A stretch of 49,841 nt of DNA from Halosimplex carlsbadense 2-9-1 (GCF_000337455.1 NZ_AOIU01000048.1:122354-172194); one strand, 5' to 3'. Counted from the stretch's first letter, positions 7,350 to 17,073 are shown. Numbers and translations are program-made. Notes: generated by a model from the letters alone, not told the origin.

Positions 7350-8378
7350 ATGCAGATCGATGGCATGCAGTTCCACAACGTCGGCGAACTCCGTCCGCCC
7401 GGCGACGACGGCGGACAACTCGTTCAACGCGTCCCCGAGTCGGTCAGGACCGACCTCAACGAGGGCGCCCAGTCGCGGATGCGCCACCCGGCGGGCGTCG
7501 AACTCCGGTTCGTCCCCGAGGGGCCGGTCGAGTTGACCCTCTCGATGGAGCCCGGCGGGAGCGCCGACAGCGGGACCGTCCGCGTGTTCTGGGGCCCGAT
7601 CCAGGGCTACGACGAGTTCGAGATCGGGACGGAACCGCGGACGTTCGAGGTCGAGATGCCCGAGAAGCTCACCCGGCTGAAGGAGTCGGTGACCGCGGAC
7701 CTCGCGTTCGACCCGCGGGTCTGTCGGGTGTGTCTCCCGGGTGAACACCGCGGCGGCTACACGCTGTACCACGGCGCCAGCGGCGAGCGCCGGCCGCCGA
7801 CCGAGGACGAACTGCCGGACCGGACGTATCTCGCCTACGGCACCTCCATCACCGAGGGCGAGGCGCCGCTGGGCGAACACCTGACGTACGTGAGCCAGAC
7901 GGCGCGGCGACTCGACGCCGACCTGGTCAATCTCGGCTCCTGCGGCACGGCCTACTGCGACGAGGCCATCGCCGACCACGTCGCCGAGCGCGACGACTGG
8001 GACGTGGCGACGCTCTCGGTGTCGGTCAACATGGTCGGGACCTTCGATCCCGAGGTGTTCCGCGAGCGCGCCGAGAACCTGATCGACACCGTCGCGAGCG
8101 CCCATCCCGACAAACCGGTCGCCTGCATCACCATCTTCCGCTGTTCCCGGGACGTGGTCGAAGGCCACGACGAGGCGGAGACGGTCGAGCGCTTCCGCGA
8201 GGAACTCCGTGAAGTCGTCGCCGAGTCGCCCCACGACAACGTCCACCTGCTGGAGGGGCCCGAACTGCTCCCGAGCATCGACGGTCTGACCACCGACCTG
8301 GTCCACCCCGGCGACGGCGCGATGACGACGATGGCGGAGGGCCTCGCGGCCGAACTCCGACCCCTGCTTGCAGACTGA
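7350..8378 (+). CDS. SGNH/GDSL-family esterase with N-terminal beta domain
   Basis: 342 residues. An N-terminal region of ~150 residues rich in beta strands precedes a C-terminal SGNH hydrolase domain. Block I is YGTSITEG with nucleophile Ser166; the C-terminal DLVHPGD gives the Asp316-xx-His319 pair; GSCGTAY supplies an oxyanion-type glycine. The two-domain arrangement resembles carbohydrate acetylesterases. There is no signal peptide, so it probably acts in the cytoplasm. Beside the CE12 enzyme and pectinases, removal of acetyl groups from imported pectin fragments is the likely job. An IclR regulator gene starts 57 bp downstream on the same strand. Confidence 0.83.
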   Translation: MQIDGMQFHNVGELRPPGDDGGQLVQRVPESVRTDLNEGAQSRMRHPAGVELRFVPEGPVELTLSMEPGGSADSGTVRVFWGPIQGYDEFEIGTEPRTFEVEMPEKLTRLKESVTADLAFDPRVCRVCLPGEHRGGYTLYHGASGERRPPTEDELPDRTYLAYGTSITEGEAPLGEHLTYVSQTARRLDADLVNLGSCGTAYCDEAIADHVAERDDWDVATLSVSVNMVGTFDPEVFRERAENLIDTVASAHPDKPVACITIFRCSRDVVEGHDEAETVERFREELREVVAESPHDNVHLLEGPELLPSIDGLTTDLVHPGDGAMTTMAEGLAAELRPLLAD

Positions 8379-8404
8379 CCGGTCGGTTCCCCAGGGCCGA
8401 ACAG

Positions 8405-8410
8405 CTTAAG
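8405..8410 (+). promoter_or_regulatory. TATA-like box of the IclR gene
   Basis: CTTAAG centred 27 bp before the ATG at 8435, the spacing expected for a leaderless archaeal transcript. It indicates that the regulator has its own promoter despite the co-directional esterase gene upstream. Confidence 0.55.
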
Positions 8411-8434
8411 TGGGCGTCCTACATATGAGAACGT

Positions 8435-9208
8435 ATGTCAAACGCTGCACGGAATGGGCCCGGACGCACGATCCAGTCGGTGGAGATAGCGTTCAATATC
8501 ATCGACGTCCTTCAGGAGAAGGGCGGGGCGGGGGTGACGGAGTTGGCCGACGAACTCGACCACTCCAAGAGTACGATACACAGCCACCTGCGGACGCTGG
8601 AGGATCGGGAGATCCTCGTGCGCGAGGGGGACGGCTACCGGTTGAGCCTGCGCATCCTCGACATGGCGACGCACGTCCGCGACCAGGTGGGGAACTACGA
8701 CGTGATCAAAAGCGAGGTCGACACGCTCGCCGACGAGACGGGGGAGATCGCCCAGTTCGGGATCGAGGAACACGGTAAGGTGTCGTACCTCTACAAGACG
8801 ACCGGCGAGCGCGGGGTCGAGACGGCTTCCCGGGTGGGCACCCAGCAGCCGATGTACTCCACGTCGCTCGGGAAGACCATCCTCGCGTACCTCCCGGAGG
8901 ACCGCACCGAGCAGATCGTCCACGCCCAGGACTACGAGGCGCTGACGCCGATGACGATCACCAGCGCCGAGGAGTTGTACGAGGAACTCGACGGGATCCG
9001 CGAGCGCGGCTACGGCATCGACGACGAGGAGAACTTCGAGGGGCTGCGCTGTGTCTCCGCCCCGGTCAAGAACGGCGAGACCGTCCTCGGCGCCGTGAGC
9101 ATCACCGGCCCGTCCAGCCGGTTCACCGTCGACCGCATCCACGACGAACTCTCCGACCAGGTCCAGCGCGCCGCCAACGTCATCGAACTCAACACCAAGT
9201 TCGCCTGA
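8435..9208 (+). CDS. IclR-family transcriptional regulator
   Basis: 257 residues. The N-terminal winged helix (about 11-75) contains GVTELADELDHSKSTIHSHL as its helix-turn-helix. The C-terminal effector domain (about 85-255) shows the family features SLGKTILAYLP and GLRCVSAPV. IclR regulators bind small acids or sugars and control catabolic genes, and several control sugar-acid degradation, so this is the best local candidate for regulating the pectin locus; it is the only classical regulator in the window. The effector is probably a pectin-derived acid, but this is inferred. The ATG is supported by the TATA-like box. Confidence 0.92.
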   Translation: MSNAARNGPGRTIQSVEIAFNIIDVLQEKGGAGVTELADELDHSKSTIHSHLRTLEDREILVREGDGYRLSLRILDMATHVRDQVGNYDVIKSEVDTLADETGEIAQFGIEEHGKVSYLYKTTGERGVETASRVGTQQPMYSTSLGKTILAYLPEDRTEQIVHAQDYEALTPMTITSAEELYEELDGIRERGYGIDDEENFEGLRCVSAPVKNGETVLGAVSITGPSSRFTVDRIHDELSDQVQRAANVIELNTKFA

Positions 9209-9220
9209 GCGACGGTCTCT

Positions 9221-11125
9221 CTATTCTTCCCGTTCCCACGGGAGCGCGTACGTCGGGTCGTTCGCGAACCGGTCCATCGATACCGACAGCGAGACCCGGG
9301 TCCCGCTTGGGAGCGAAGTGCGGATCGCGTCGGCCGCCGCCGACGTCTCAATATTGCGTTTCTCGCCGTCGTACGCGACGCTCGTGAACTCGTGCTCGCC
9401 GTACGCGCCGGCCTGGGTGACGACCTCGCGGTCTCGACTCCCGGTGTTGACGAGCGTCAGCTCGACTCCCTCGTCGTCGATCCGTTCGACGAGCGCGGCG
9501 ACGCCCTCGGGGAGTCCCGGTCGCTCGCGCGTGCCGTCGAAGTGGCGGACCTGCGCCATCACCATCCCCCCGTAGTAGACGGGCTGGGGGGCGCCCATGG
9601 TGAGATTCAGGAGGCCGCGGTGGAAGACCGGGTTTCGGTCCCGCAGGTAGTCCTCGTTCAGCGTGTCGGGTTCGCGGCCCTCCTCGGCCATGCCGTCGAG
9701 GAGTTCCTGGGTGTGATTGCGGTTCGCTTCGAGCACCCGCTCGGGGAACTCGGGGAACTCCCCCTCCAGATAGGCGAGCCACGCCCACTCGTTGCCGGCG
9801 CCGTGTTTCGTCGATGGGCGCATATCGACCTGCTTCCACTCCCGCGAGCCCCAGTCCCGCAGCCGTTCGACGCGCTCGCGGTCGTCCTCCTCCAGCGACA
9901 TGTACCAGAGGTGGAACAGGTACGGGTCGTCGCGGTGGGGCTTGAACTCGTACCAGCCGTCGCGCCACAGGATCTCCCCGTCGTCCTCGCGCAGGCCCGA
10001 CCCGTTGTAGTGGTAGTCGCCCTCGCCGCCGTACTTGTGCGGAATGTGAAGCGTGTCGCCCTGCTCGATGCCTTCGTCGACGAGGTGGTCGAGCTGCTGG
10101 CGGTGAAAGTCGAGGTGGTCACGGTCGCCGGTGAGGAGGGTGGCGTTCTCGGCGGCGGTCGTCGTCCCGACGCCGACGTAGTGCCAGCCGCCCCACGACC
10201 AGCCGTAGGTGCCGCCGTACCACTCGCCGTTCGTGTACTCGCCGATCTCGTCCGAGAGGCCCACGTTGTCGGGGATGATCCCGCCGTTGCGCTCGACGCG
10301 GTCCCGCCAGGCGTCGAGGTACTCCGTCACCCACTCCCGGTAGTCGCCGTCGCCGGTGTGGAGGTAGGCGTTGGTCATGAGGCTGGAGATGGCGAGATTG
10401 AGCGGGATATCCCCCTTCGAACAGCGCTCGTCGTAGATCTCGTACAGTCGCTCCTCGTTGTCCGGGTCGAGCAACTCGGTGGCCGACTCGAACTCGAGGT
10501 CGCGCCAGGGGAGGCCGTGGCTGGCCCAGCGGTAGTCCGCACCGTAGCCGCCGAAGGTCGACTGGGCGCCGAAGGCCGAGAGGTCGCTGTACTCCGGGCC
10601 GGCGCTGCCGTTCATCGGCGCGCGGACGAGCCGCCGTTCGGGGTCGTAGTTGTCCAGGTCGCTGTCGCCGAGGTACATGTCGGCGAAGCGGGTCGCGCGC
10701 TCGACGACGAGGTCGTCGTCGGGCGCGGCCAGCCCCATGTTGTAGGTGAAGAGGTTGCCCTCGCCGAGATGGAACCAGTCGCGACACTGCTCGAACTCGT
10801 CGACGACCATCGGGTGGCCGTGGGGCGTTTCCGCGCGCTCGAAGCGGTCGAGCGCGCCCTCGTAGGCCCGCTCGGCGTGGACCAGGAGCGACTCGTCGCC
10901 GCCCATCGCGTAGACGAGCGGCCAGTTGTAAAAGCCCTCTATCACGTCGTCGTAGCCGTCGACGCCGACGTGGTCGGCGGGCGGCCACAGCGGTTCGCCG
11001 TCGTCGTCGAGGTAGTCCGCGACGAACTCGTCGACCGCGCTCTCGAACAGGTCGAACAGCGTCCGCTGGCGCGTGGCCCACTCGGGCGGCTGGGCGATCG
11101 AGCGACGCGCCGCTAGCTCGTACAT
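9221..11125 (-). CDS. 634-residue protein of unrecognised family, possible glycan-active enzyme
   Basis: I do not recognise the family. The first ~500 residues look all-helical with repeated aromatic motifs (GFYNWPLVYAMGG, YGWSWGGWHYVG, HGAGNEWAWLAYL), the pattern of an (alpha/alpha) toroid as in many glycoside hydrolases and polysaccharide lyases. The last ~110 residues look like a beta-sandwich (VALVERIDDEGVELTLVN). Conserved-looking His, Glu, Tyr and Trp residues (HLGEGNLFTYN, HKYGGEGDYHYN) could form an active site. There is no signal peptide, so it is probably cytoplasmic. It lies between the IclR gene and the CE12 esterase. The ATG at 11125 is chosen over one at 11158 because a TATA-like TTCATATC lies 27 bp upstream. 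Confidence 0.8.
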   Translation of the reverse strand: MYELAARRSIAQPPEWATRQRTLFDLFESAVDEFVADYLDDDGEPLWPPADHVGVDGYDDVIEGFYNWPLVYAMGGDESLLVHAERAYEGALDRFERAETPHGHPMVVDEFEQCRDWFHLGEGNLFTYNMGLAAPDDDLVVERATRFADMYLGDSDLDNYDPERRLVRAPMNGSAGPEYSDLSAFGAQSTFGGYGADYRWASHGLPWRDLEFESATELLDPDNEERLYEIYDERCSKGDIPLNLAISSLMTNAYLHTGDGDYREWVTEYLDAWRDRVERNGGIIPDNVGLSDEIGEYTNGEWYGGTYGWSWGGWHYVGVGTTTAAENATLLTGDRDHLDFHRQQLDHLVDEGIEQGDTLHIPHKYGGEGDYHYNGSGLREDDGEILWRDGWYEFKPHRDDPYLFHLWYMSLEEDDRERVERLRDWGSREWKQVDMRPSTKHGAGNEWAWLAYLEGEFPEFPERVLEANRNHTQELLDGMAEEGREPDTLNEDYLRDRNPVFHRGLLNLTMGAPQPVYYGGMVMAQVRHFDGTRERPGLPEGVAALVERIDDEGVELTLVNTGSRDREVVTQAGAYGEHEFTSVAYDGEKRNIETSAAADAIRTSLPSGTRVSLSVSMDRFANDPTYALPWEREE

Positions 11126-11263
11126 ACTCCACTCACCGTCCCAGGCCGATATGAACATTTGGGTGGTGGCGGGTCGGACCGGTAGCGTCCGGCTCCCGGG
11201 GGGTCGGGTGACCCGGTGTGGCACCGTCGGCGGGCGAGTGGCTGTTCGGCCGGAACGGACCAG

Positions 11264-11956
11264 TCAGCGGTCGTCTCGGTCGAAGGAGGCAGCCAGGTCG
11301 AGGTCCAGTTCTGCGACCCCCTCGACGACCAGTTCGGCCATGCGGCGGGCGCCGTACTCGCTGAAGTGCGTGTCGTCGGTCACGCCATCGGGGTAGTTGG
11401 GGTGTTCGCCCGGCGAGAGGTGATTGTAGAGGGACTTCGACTCCTCGGCCCCGAGTTCGCTCAGGAGCGACCGACTCCGCTGGTCCGCGTCGACGAGCGG
11501 AACCTCGCGCTCCCGTGCGACCCGCCGCGTCAGTTCGGCGTAGTCCCGGTGGGTGTCTTGCGGGACGCCGTCCTCGTCGAAGTGACGGCGCGCTATCGGC
11601 GTGAGCAGGACCGGCGTTGCCCCCTGCTGGCGCGTCTCCTCGACGAACTGCTCGAGGTTGGCGACGAACGCTGCCTCGGTCGTGTACTGGTCCTTCGAGG
11701 GCACCTCGTCGTTGTGGCCGAACTGGACGAACACGTAGTCACCCTCTGTCAGGGCGCGGACCACGGGAGCCCAGCGACCTTCTTCCAGGAAGGTGCGGGT
11801 GCTGCGGCCGTTACGGGCGTGGTTCTCCACCGTCACCGACTCGCCGAGGCGTTCCGCGAACGGCGTCCCCCACCCGGTCTCGGGACGTTCGCTCGGCGTC
11901 TTCTCGGCCGCAGTGGAGTCTCCGATCAGGTAGACGGTAGTCGGCGCTGACGACAT
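11264..11956 (-). CDS. rhamnogalacturonan acetylesterase (CE12-type SGNH hydrolase)
   Basis: 230 residues, close to the length of known CE12 enzymes. Block I LIGDSTAAEK (Ser14), GHND (Asn82) and DDTHF (Asp194, His197) are all present, and GDSTAAEK together with DDTHFSEYGA is characteristic of rhamnogalacturonan acetylesterases. It removes acetyl groups from galacturonate in rhamnogalacturonan I, making it accessible to other enzymes. There is no signal peptide, so deacetylation would take place after import. It lies 138 bp upstream of the 634-residue unknown on the same strand. A weak TATA-like element is found 27 bp before the ATG. Confidence 0.92.
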   Translation of the reverse strand: MSSAPTTVYLIGDSTAAEKTPSERPETGWGTPFAERLGESVTVENHARNGRSTRTFLEEGRWAPVVRALTEGDYVFVQFGHNDEVPSKDQYTTEAAFVANLEQFVEETRQQGATPVLLTPIARRHFDEDGVPQDTHRDYAELTRRVAREREVPLVDADQRSRSLLSELGAEESKSLYNHLSPGEHPNYPDGVTDDTHFSEYGARRMAELVVEGVAELDLDLAASFDRDDR

Positions 11957-12094
11957 GTCGGTAGCGGTGCCCGGGACAGAACAAATGGATGTCGGTCCTG
12001 TCTGTGCGCTCGCGCGTGGCGAGCCCGGTCCGACGGGACGAACGGCCGCTCGCGCCGGGGCGCCCCCGGCGTGCGAACGCCGTCGGTCAGTCGG

Positions 12095-15000
12095 TCACGG
12101 CGGACTCGCGTCCGGTTCCTCGACGGCGAGCGCCCACTGCTCGACCCACTCACGCAGGCCCGAGTCGGGCACGGTCAGCGAGCGGGTGTTCTCCGGGAGC
12201 TGGGGGTAGCCGCCGACCGCGTCGACGTCGGGCACCCAGTAGTCGTACTCCGAGTCCAGCCTGTCGTTGCCGGCCCGGGTTTCGATCTCGGTGACGATCC
12301 GCGAGTCGTTGCCGGTCCTGTCGGTCGGCCGGGCACCGGCGTACGCGAGGTTGTGGCTCTCGACGTCCGCCGAGGGCATCGCCGAGAGGCTCCCCGGCCA
12401 GACCGGCCGGGAACTCACCGTCGACTGCTCGACGAACGAGACGTCCGAGTCCGTCTGCGGGTCGGCCGTGACGTTGTCCTCGCTGTAGACGGTGCCGCCG
12501 CCCTCGACGATGGACTCGCCCGTCGCGAGCAGGCCGGTGTACTTGTTGCCGACCCAGGAGGTCTCGGCGCTCCCGTCGACGTTCGCCGCCTCGTCGAAGA
12601 AGTAACAGAAATTGTTGACGACGGCCGAGCTCGTGTCGCTTTTGAGCCGCGGGATCCGGCTCCGGGACTTCGCCCAGACGTTGCCCAGCAGCGCCACGTT
12701 GTCGGCGCCGTCGCCGACGAGGGTACAGTAGTTGTGGTCCTCGCCGTCGCCGTAGGGGTCGTACAGCCCCTCGTAGATCAGGCAGTTCGACAGGGTCGTG
12801 TCGGTGGTGTCGTAGCCGACGGACATGCACTCGTCGACGCCCCACGACGCCGTGCAGTGGTCGAAGATGACGTTCTGCGTCCCGTCACCACTGTTGAACG
12901 AGTCGTTGCCCTGAATCGACCCGCTGTCACCGGGCCCGACTCGCGAGCGCAGGTGCTGGACGACCACGTCGTTCGCCTTGACCTGAAAGAGGCCCTGCGT
13001 GAGCGTGATACCCGGCGACGGGGCGGTCTGACCGGCGATCCAGCACTGGTCTGCGGTGACTTCGAGCTCGTCCCCGCCGAGGTCGATGGTGCCGGAGGTC
13101 TCGAAGACGACCAGCCGCGGGCCGCTGCCCTGCACGGCGTTTTCGAGGGCGCTCCGGGTTGCCTCGGTGACCCGGTAGACCTCGACGCCGTCGTCGAACC
13201 ACGAGGGCGTCGCGAACCCGTCCGAGAGGTCGAAGTACGCGCCGTCGGTCGAGGACCCGCCGCCGCCGCTGCTCGACGTGCTGAAGGCGCTCGTTCCGGC
13301 GGTCACCGAATCACCGTCGCTCGCGGTCGCGACGGCCCGGTACTCGTAGCTCGTGCCGCCGATGAGTCCCGTCACGTCGACGCTGAAGCTCCCCGTCGAC
13401 GAGCGCGACTGGGTCGACGTGTTCGTCCACGCGTCGTCGGCCGTGTCGCGCCACTCGAAGGAGACATCGACCGACGCGGCGCCGCCCAGATCGTCCAGCG
13501 AGCCGTTCAGCGTCGCCGAGTCGGCGTCGATACCCGTCGCCGAGTCGGTCGTGACGACGGGGTCGATGTCCCCGGAACCGCCGCCCGACCCGCCGCTGGG
13601 TGGGCTGGCGTTCGCTTCTTCGACCGCCAGCGCCCACTGGTCGACCCACTCCTTGAGACCGGTACTCGGGACCGATAGCGTGTGCGTCGTGCCGCTGTAA
13701 CTCGGGTAGCCGCCGACCGCGGCCTGACTGTCGGGGATCTCCGAGTCCGCCGGGTCCGAGACGTTCGTATCCAGGGCCCGCGTCGCAATCTCGTCGATGA
13801 CACGGGTCTCGTGGCCGATCCGGTCGGCCGGCCGGGCACCGGCGTAGTTGAGGTTGTGCCCTTCCACGTCGCCGCTCGGCATCGCGGCGAAGCCGCTGGG
13901 CCACAGCGGTCGACTCGACAGCTCCGTCGAGACGGTCTGGAACGCCCGGCCGTTCAGCCCGGGGTCGACGACCGAGTTGTCCTCGAAGTAGGCGCTGCCG
14001 TTCCCTTTGACGACGGCGTCGGACCAGTCGAAGCGACCGGCGAACGTGCAGCCGACGACGCTCGCCTCCGCGCCGCCGGTGAGCCACGACGCCTTGTCGA
14101 AGTAGTAGACCAGATTGTTCGCCAGCGCCGCGTGGCTGCCGTCCTTGTGGCGGGGGTTCCGGTCGTTGTTCTTTGCGTAGACCGTCCCCATGATCGCCAC
14201 GTTGTCGGCGTCGTCGCCGATGAGCGTCCCGTTGGAGTTCTCCTCGGGGTTTTCCAGCCCTTCGGCGATCAGGCAGTTCGAGATCGTCTGGTCGGTGCTG
14301 TCGTAGCCGAGCGAGAGGTTCTCGTCGCGGCCCCAGTAGGCCGAGACGTGGTCGAAGATGACGTTCGACGTGCCGTCGCGGCTGTTGACCGGGTCAGTGC
14401 CCTCGCCGCCCTGTTCGTCCCCGCGCAACACGCGGATGTGCTGGACGATCGTGTTGTCCTGCTCGACCTGCACCATCCCGTTGATGAACGTGATGCCCGG
14501 CGAAGGGGCGGTCTGGCCGGCCACCCAGCAGTTCCCGTAGGTGATCGAGAGGTCGCCGCCGCTCAGGTCGACGACGCCGCTCTCCTCGAAGACGATCAGC
14601 CGCGGCGCGTCCGTCGTGAACGCCTCGCGGATCTCGCTCTCGTTCGCGCCGACTTTCATCACCTGGACGCTGTCGTCGAACCACGACACGTCGGCGAACC
14701 CGTCCTCGTAGTCGACGTACGAGCCGCCGGACGTGCTCGTCCCCGCGGTCGTAGTGAACGTCGCCGTCGACCCGGTGGCGGTGTCCCCGTCTTCGGCGTC
14801 GACGACCGCGCGGAACTCGTAGTCGGTCTCGCTCGCGAGCCCGTAGACCGTTTGCTCGAACGAGCCGGTCTCCGAGCGGGTCTGGGCTCCGGACTCGGTC
14901 CAGGCGTCGTCGCCCGTCTCGCGGTACTCGAAGGACACGTCGGCCGACAGCGCGCCGCCCAGGTCCTCAAGCGTCCCGGACAGCGTCGCCGACGTCGACG

Positions 15001-16915
15001 CGACCTCGCCGGCCGAGTCGGTCGAGACGACGGGGTCCGTGTCGGGGGCACGCGTCGCGAACGTCTCGACGAACCCCACGTCGGTGTCGCCGTCGCTCGC
15101 CGACGCGACCGCGCGGTACTCGTAGTCGGTCTCGCTCGCGAGCCCGGAGACGTCGACGCTCACGCTCCCGGGTGACGAGACGGTCTGGGAACTCGACGTG
15201 GTCCACGAAGCGGCGCCCGCCTCGCGGTACTCGAAGGCCACGTCCGCCGAGGCGGCGTTCCCGAGCGAGTCGAGCGAGCCGGTCAGCGTGACGCTCGTCG
15301 CCGCGACGGCTTCGGCCGCGCCGGTCGAGACGATCGGGAGCGTGTCGGACCCGCCGGTACCGCCGGAGACGGTTCCGGACACGTCCGGACTCCCCAGGTC
15401 CTGGTTGTTCGTCAGTGTGACCCCGGAGAGATCCGAGAACTCGGCGGTACAGAGCGTCCCGGGGTTCGCGCTGGTCACCGCGAGCCCGAGGTAGCCGTCG
15501 GTCGCGAAGTCGACCGAGGACAGCTCGGCGACCTGCGTCCAGCTCGACCCGTCGGTCGAGAGATAGGCGCTGAACGTGTCGTCCGTCCGGACGAGCCGCT
15601 GGTGCGAGGCGACCATCCGACCGCCGTTCCGGCCGGCGTCGCCGCCGTCCGAGGTCGTACTCTCGCTCGAACCGCCGGTCTCCGCGCGCCAGGAGAACGA
15701 CGAGTCGTTGCCCGGCGTCTTGCGCACCATGGCGTTTCTCGCGTCGGCCGCCGTCGATTCGCGAAACATCAGTCCCGCCTTGGCCCACGAGTCGGTGTCG
15801 TCGACGCTGTCGACGCGGACGGTCACGTCGAAGTCGCCGCTGACGGGCGCGAAGTAGTAGTGTCCCTCGTCCGCTGCGTCCCAGATGTCCTCGCCTGCCC
15901 CCTCGACAGTGATCCCCGATCCGGTCTGTTCGGTCGTGGTGAACGACGACGAAGAGCCGACTCCGGTGTCGCCGTCCGCGGCGGCGACCACGGCGCGGTA
16001 CTCGTAGTCGGTCCCGCTCGCCAGCCCCGAGACCTCCTCGCCGAAGCTCCCGGTCGACGAGGCGGTCTGCCCGGCAGTCGTCGTCCACGAACTCTCGCCG
16101 GACGCGCGGTACTCGAAGGCCACGTCGGCAGCCGAGGCGCCGCCCAGATCGGAGAGCGAACCGTTCAGCGTCGCCGACGACGTGCCGACGTTCGAGACCG
16201 ACCCCGTCGAGACGACCACGGCGGGCTCGGTGGACCCGCCGCCGCTCGTCGAGACGCTCCCGGCGACGTCGACGTTTCCGATGTCCCCGTTGCTGGACGG
16301 CGAGAGCCCCGAGAGCTTCGAGAACTGGACGGTACTCAGCGTGCCCTCGCTGGCGCTGCAGACCGCGAGGCCGACGTAGGCGCTCGCGGCGAAGTCGATC
16401 TCGCCGGGCGAGATGTCGGCGACGAGCGTCCAGTCGTTCCCGTCGACCGACCCGTAGGCCTCGATGGTGTCCCCCGAACGGACGAGCCGCTGCCACGTGG
16501 CCCCCGTCGTCCCGCCCGAGATCTCCGCTTCGTCGCTGCCGCCGTCGGAGGTCGTGCTGACCATCTCCTCGCCGTCGTCAGAGCGCCACTGGAAGGAGGT
16601 GTCGTGACCCGGCGTCTTCCGGATCATCGCCGTCTCCGCGTCGTCGTTGAGCGTCTGTCTGACCATCAGCCCCGCCTTGGCCCAGTCGCTCGTGTTCTCC
16701 TGACTGTCGACGCGGACGGTCACGTCGAAGTCGCCGTCGACCTCCGTGTAGTAGTAGTGGAACTCGTCCGCGGTGTCCCAGATGTCTTCGCCCGCCCCCT
16801 CGATCGTTATCGTCGTCGCGGCCGAGACGTGCTCGCTCGCGTACCGCGACGCCAGTGCGCCTGTCGTACCGAACCCGATCGTTCTGAGAAACGTTCGCCT
16901 ATCCTGGTGTACCAT
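12095..16915 (-). CDS. giant secreted protein with two pectate lyase (PL1-type) modules
   Basis: 1606 residues. Order: Tat signal (RRTFLRTIG, no lipobox) to ~33; a DUF1349-like beta-sandwich (~34-230); fibronectin-type repeat (~233-327); second DUF1349-like domain (~333-505); two more fibronectin-type repeats (~523-622, ~623-723); pectate lyase module (~735-1105); fourth fibronectin-type repeat (~1115-1217); second pectate lyase module (~1227-1606). Both lyase modules carry AGQTAPSPGIT, an Asp-His motif (NVIFDH) and an RxPR basic motif (DRNPRHK, SRIPRLK), as in PL1 parallel beta-helix lyases that cleave polygalacturonate by beta-elimination. The DUF1349-like domains may bind polysaccharide. 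With no lipobox or C-terminal anchor, it is probably released from the cell. Confidence 0.92.
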   Translation of the reverse strand: MVHQDRRTFLRTIGFGTTGALASRYASEHVSAATTITIEGAGEDIWDTADEFHYYYTEVDGDFDVTVRVDSQENTSDWAKAGLMVRQTLNDDAETAMIRKTPGHDTSFQWRSDDGEEMVSTTSDGGSDEAEISGGTTGATWQRLVRSGDTIEAYGSVDGNDWTLVADISPGEIDFAASAYVGLAVCSASEGTLSTVQFSKLSGLSPSSNGDIGNVDVAGSVSTSGGGSTEPAVVVSTGSVSNVGTSSATLNGSLSDLGGASAADVAFEYRASGESSWTTTAGQTASSTGSFGEEVSGLASGTDYEYRAVVAAADGDTGVGSSSSFTTTEQTGSGITVEGAGEDIWDAADEGHYYFAPVSGDFDVTVRVDSVDDTDSWAKAGLMFRESTAADARNAMVRKTPGNDSSFSWRAETGGSSESTTSDGGDAGRNGGRMVASHQRLVRTDDTFSAYLSTDGSSWTQVAELSSVDFATDGYLGLAVTSANPGTLCTAEFSDLSGVTLTNNQDLGSPDVSGTVSGGTGGSDTLPIVSTGAAEAVAATSVTLTGSLDSLGNAASADVAFEYREAGAASWTTSSSQTVSSPGSVSVDVSGLASETDYEYRAVASASDGDTDVGFVETFATRAPDTDPVVSTDSAGEVASTSATLSGTLEDLGGALSADVSFEYRETGDDAWTESGAQTRSETGSFEQTVYGLASETDYEFRAVVDAEDGDTATGSTATFTTTAGTSTSGGSYVDYEDGFADVSWFDDSVQVMKVGANESEIREAFTTDAPRLIVFEESGVVDLSGGDLSITYGNCWVAGQTAPSPGITFINGMVQVEQDNTIVQHIRVLRGDEQGGEGTDPVNSRDGTSNVIFDHVSAYWGRDENLSLGYDSTDQTISNCLIAEGLENPEENSNGTLIGDDADNVAIMGTVYAKNNDRNPRHKDGSHAALANNLVYYFDKASWLTGGAEASVVGCTFAGRFDWSDAVVKGNGSAYFEDNSVVDPGLNGRAFQTVSTELSSRPLWPSGFAAMPSGDVEGHNLNYAGARPADRIGHETRVIDEIATRALDTNVSDPADSEIPDSQAAVGGYPSYSGTTHTLSVPSTGLKEWVDQWALAVEEANASPPSGGSGGGSGDIDPVVTTDSATGIDADSATLNGSLDDLGGAASVDVSFEWRDTADDAWTNTSTQSRSSTGSFSVDVTGLIGGTSYEYRAVATASDGDSVTAGTSAFSTSSSGGGGSSTDGAYFDLSDGFATPSWFDDGVEVYRVTEATRSALENAVQGSGPRLVVFETSGTIDLGGDELEVTADQCWIAGQTAPSPGITLTQGLFQVKANDVVVQHLRSRVGPGDSGSIQGNDSFNSGDGTQNVIFDHCTASWGVDECMSVGYDTTDTTLSNCLIYEGLYDPYGDGEDHNYCTLVGDGADNVALLGNVWAKSRSRIPRLKSDTSSAVVNNFCYFFDEAANVDGSAETSWVGNKYTGLLATGESIVEGGGTVYSEDNVTADPQTDSDVSFVEQSTVSSRPVWPGSLSAMPSADVESHNLAYAGARPTDRTGNDSRIVTEIETRAGNDRLDSEYDYWVPDVDAVGGYPQLPENTRSLTVPDSGLREWVEQWALAVEEPDASPP

Positions 16916-16947
16916 TTTGACTCACCAATGAACCCCACAAATGGAAT

Positions 16948-16956
16948 TTTTATAAA
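16948..16956 (-). promoter_or_regulatory. TATA-like box of the giant pectate lyase gene
   Basis: TTTATAAA on the minus strand, centred about 37 bp before the ATG at 16915. That would leave a leader of about 10 nt containing GGTGAG, a possible ribosome binding site, unlike the mostly leaderless genes around it. The region upstream is strikingly AT-rich. Confidence 0.6.
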
Positions 16957-16987
16957 CATTTCCAATTATATCTTACTTGGTTGACCA

Positions 16988-17010
16988 TTATAATCGTAGT
17001 TAAAACGATT
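16988..17010. promoter_or_regulatory. possible operator upstream of the giant lyase promoter
   Basis: TTATAATCGTAGTT (16988-17001) matches TTACAATCGTAATT at 42726-42739 in 12 of 14 positions. It overlaps an inverted repeat AATCGT-N7-ACGATT (16992-17010). The site is about 40 bp beyond the TATA-like box, the usual place for an archaeal activator. The regulator is unknown. Confidence 0.4.
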
Positions 17011-17073
17011 GGAGCTCAGATAGTTACGTGATCGTGAGGACAGAGATCGACCGTTCGTCGACGACCGTGGGCG

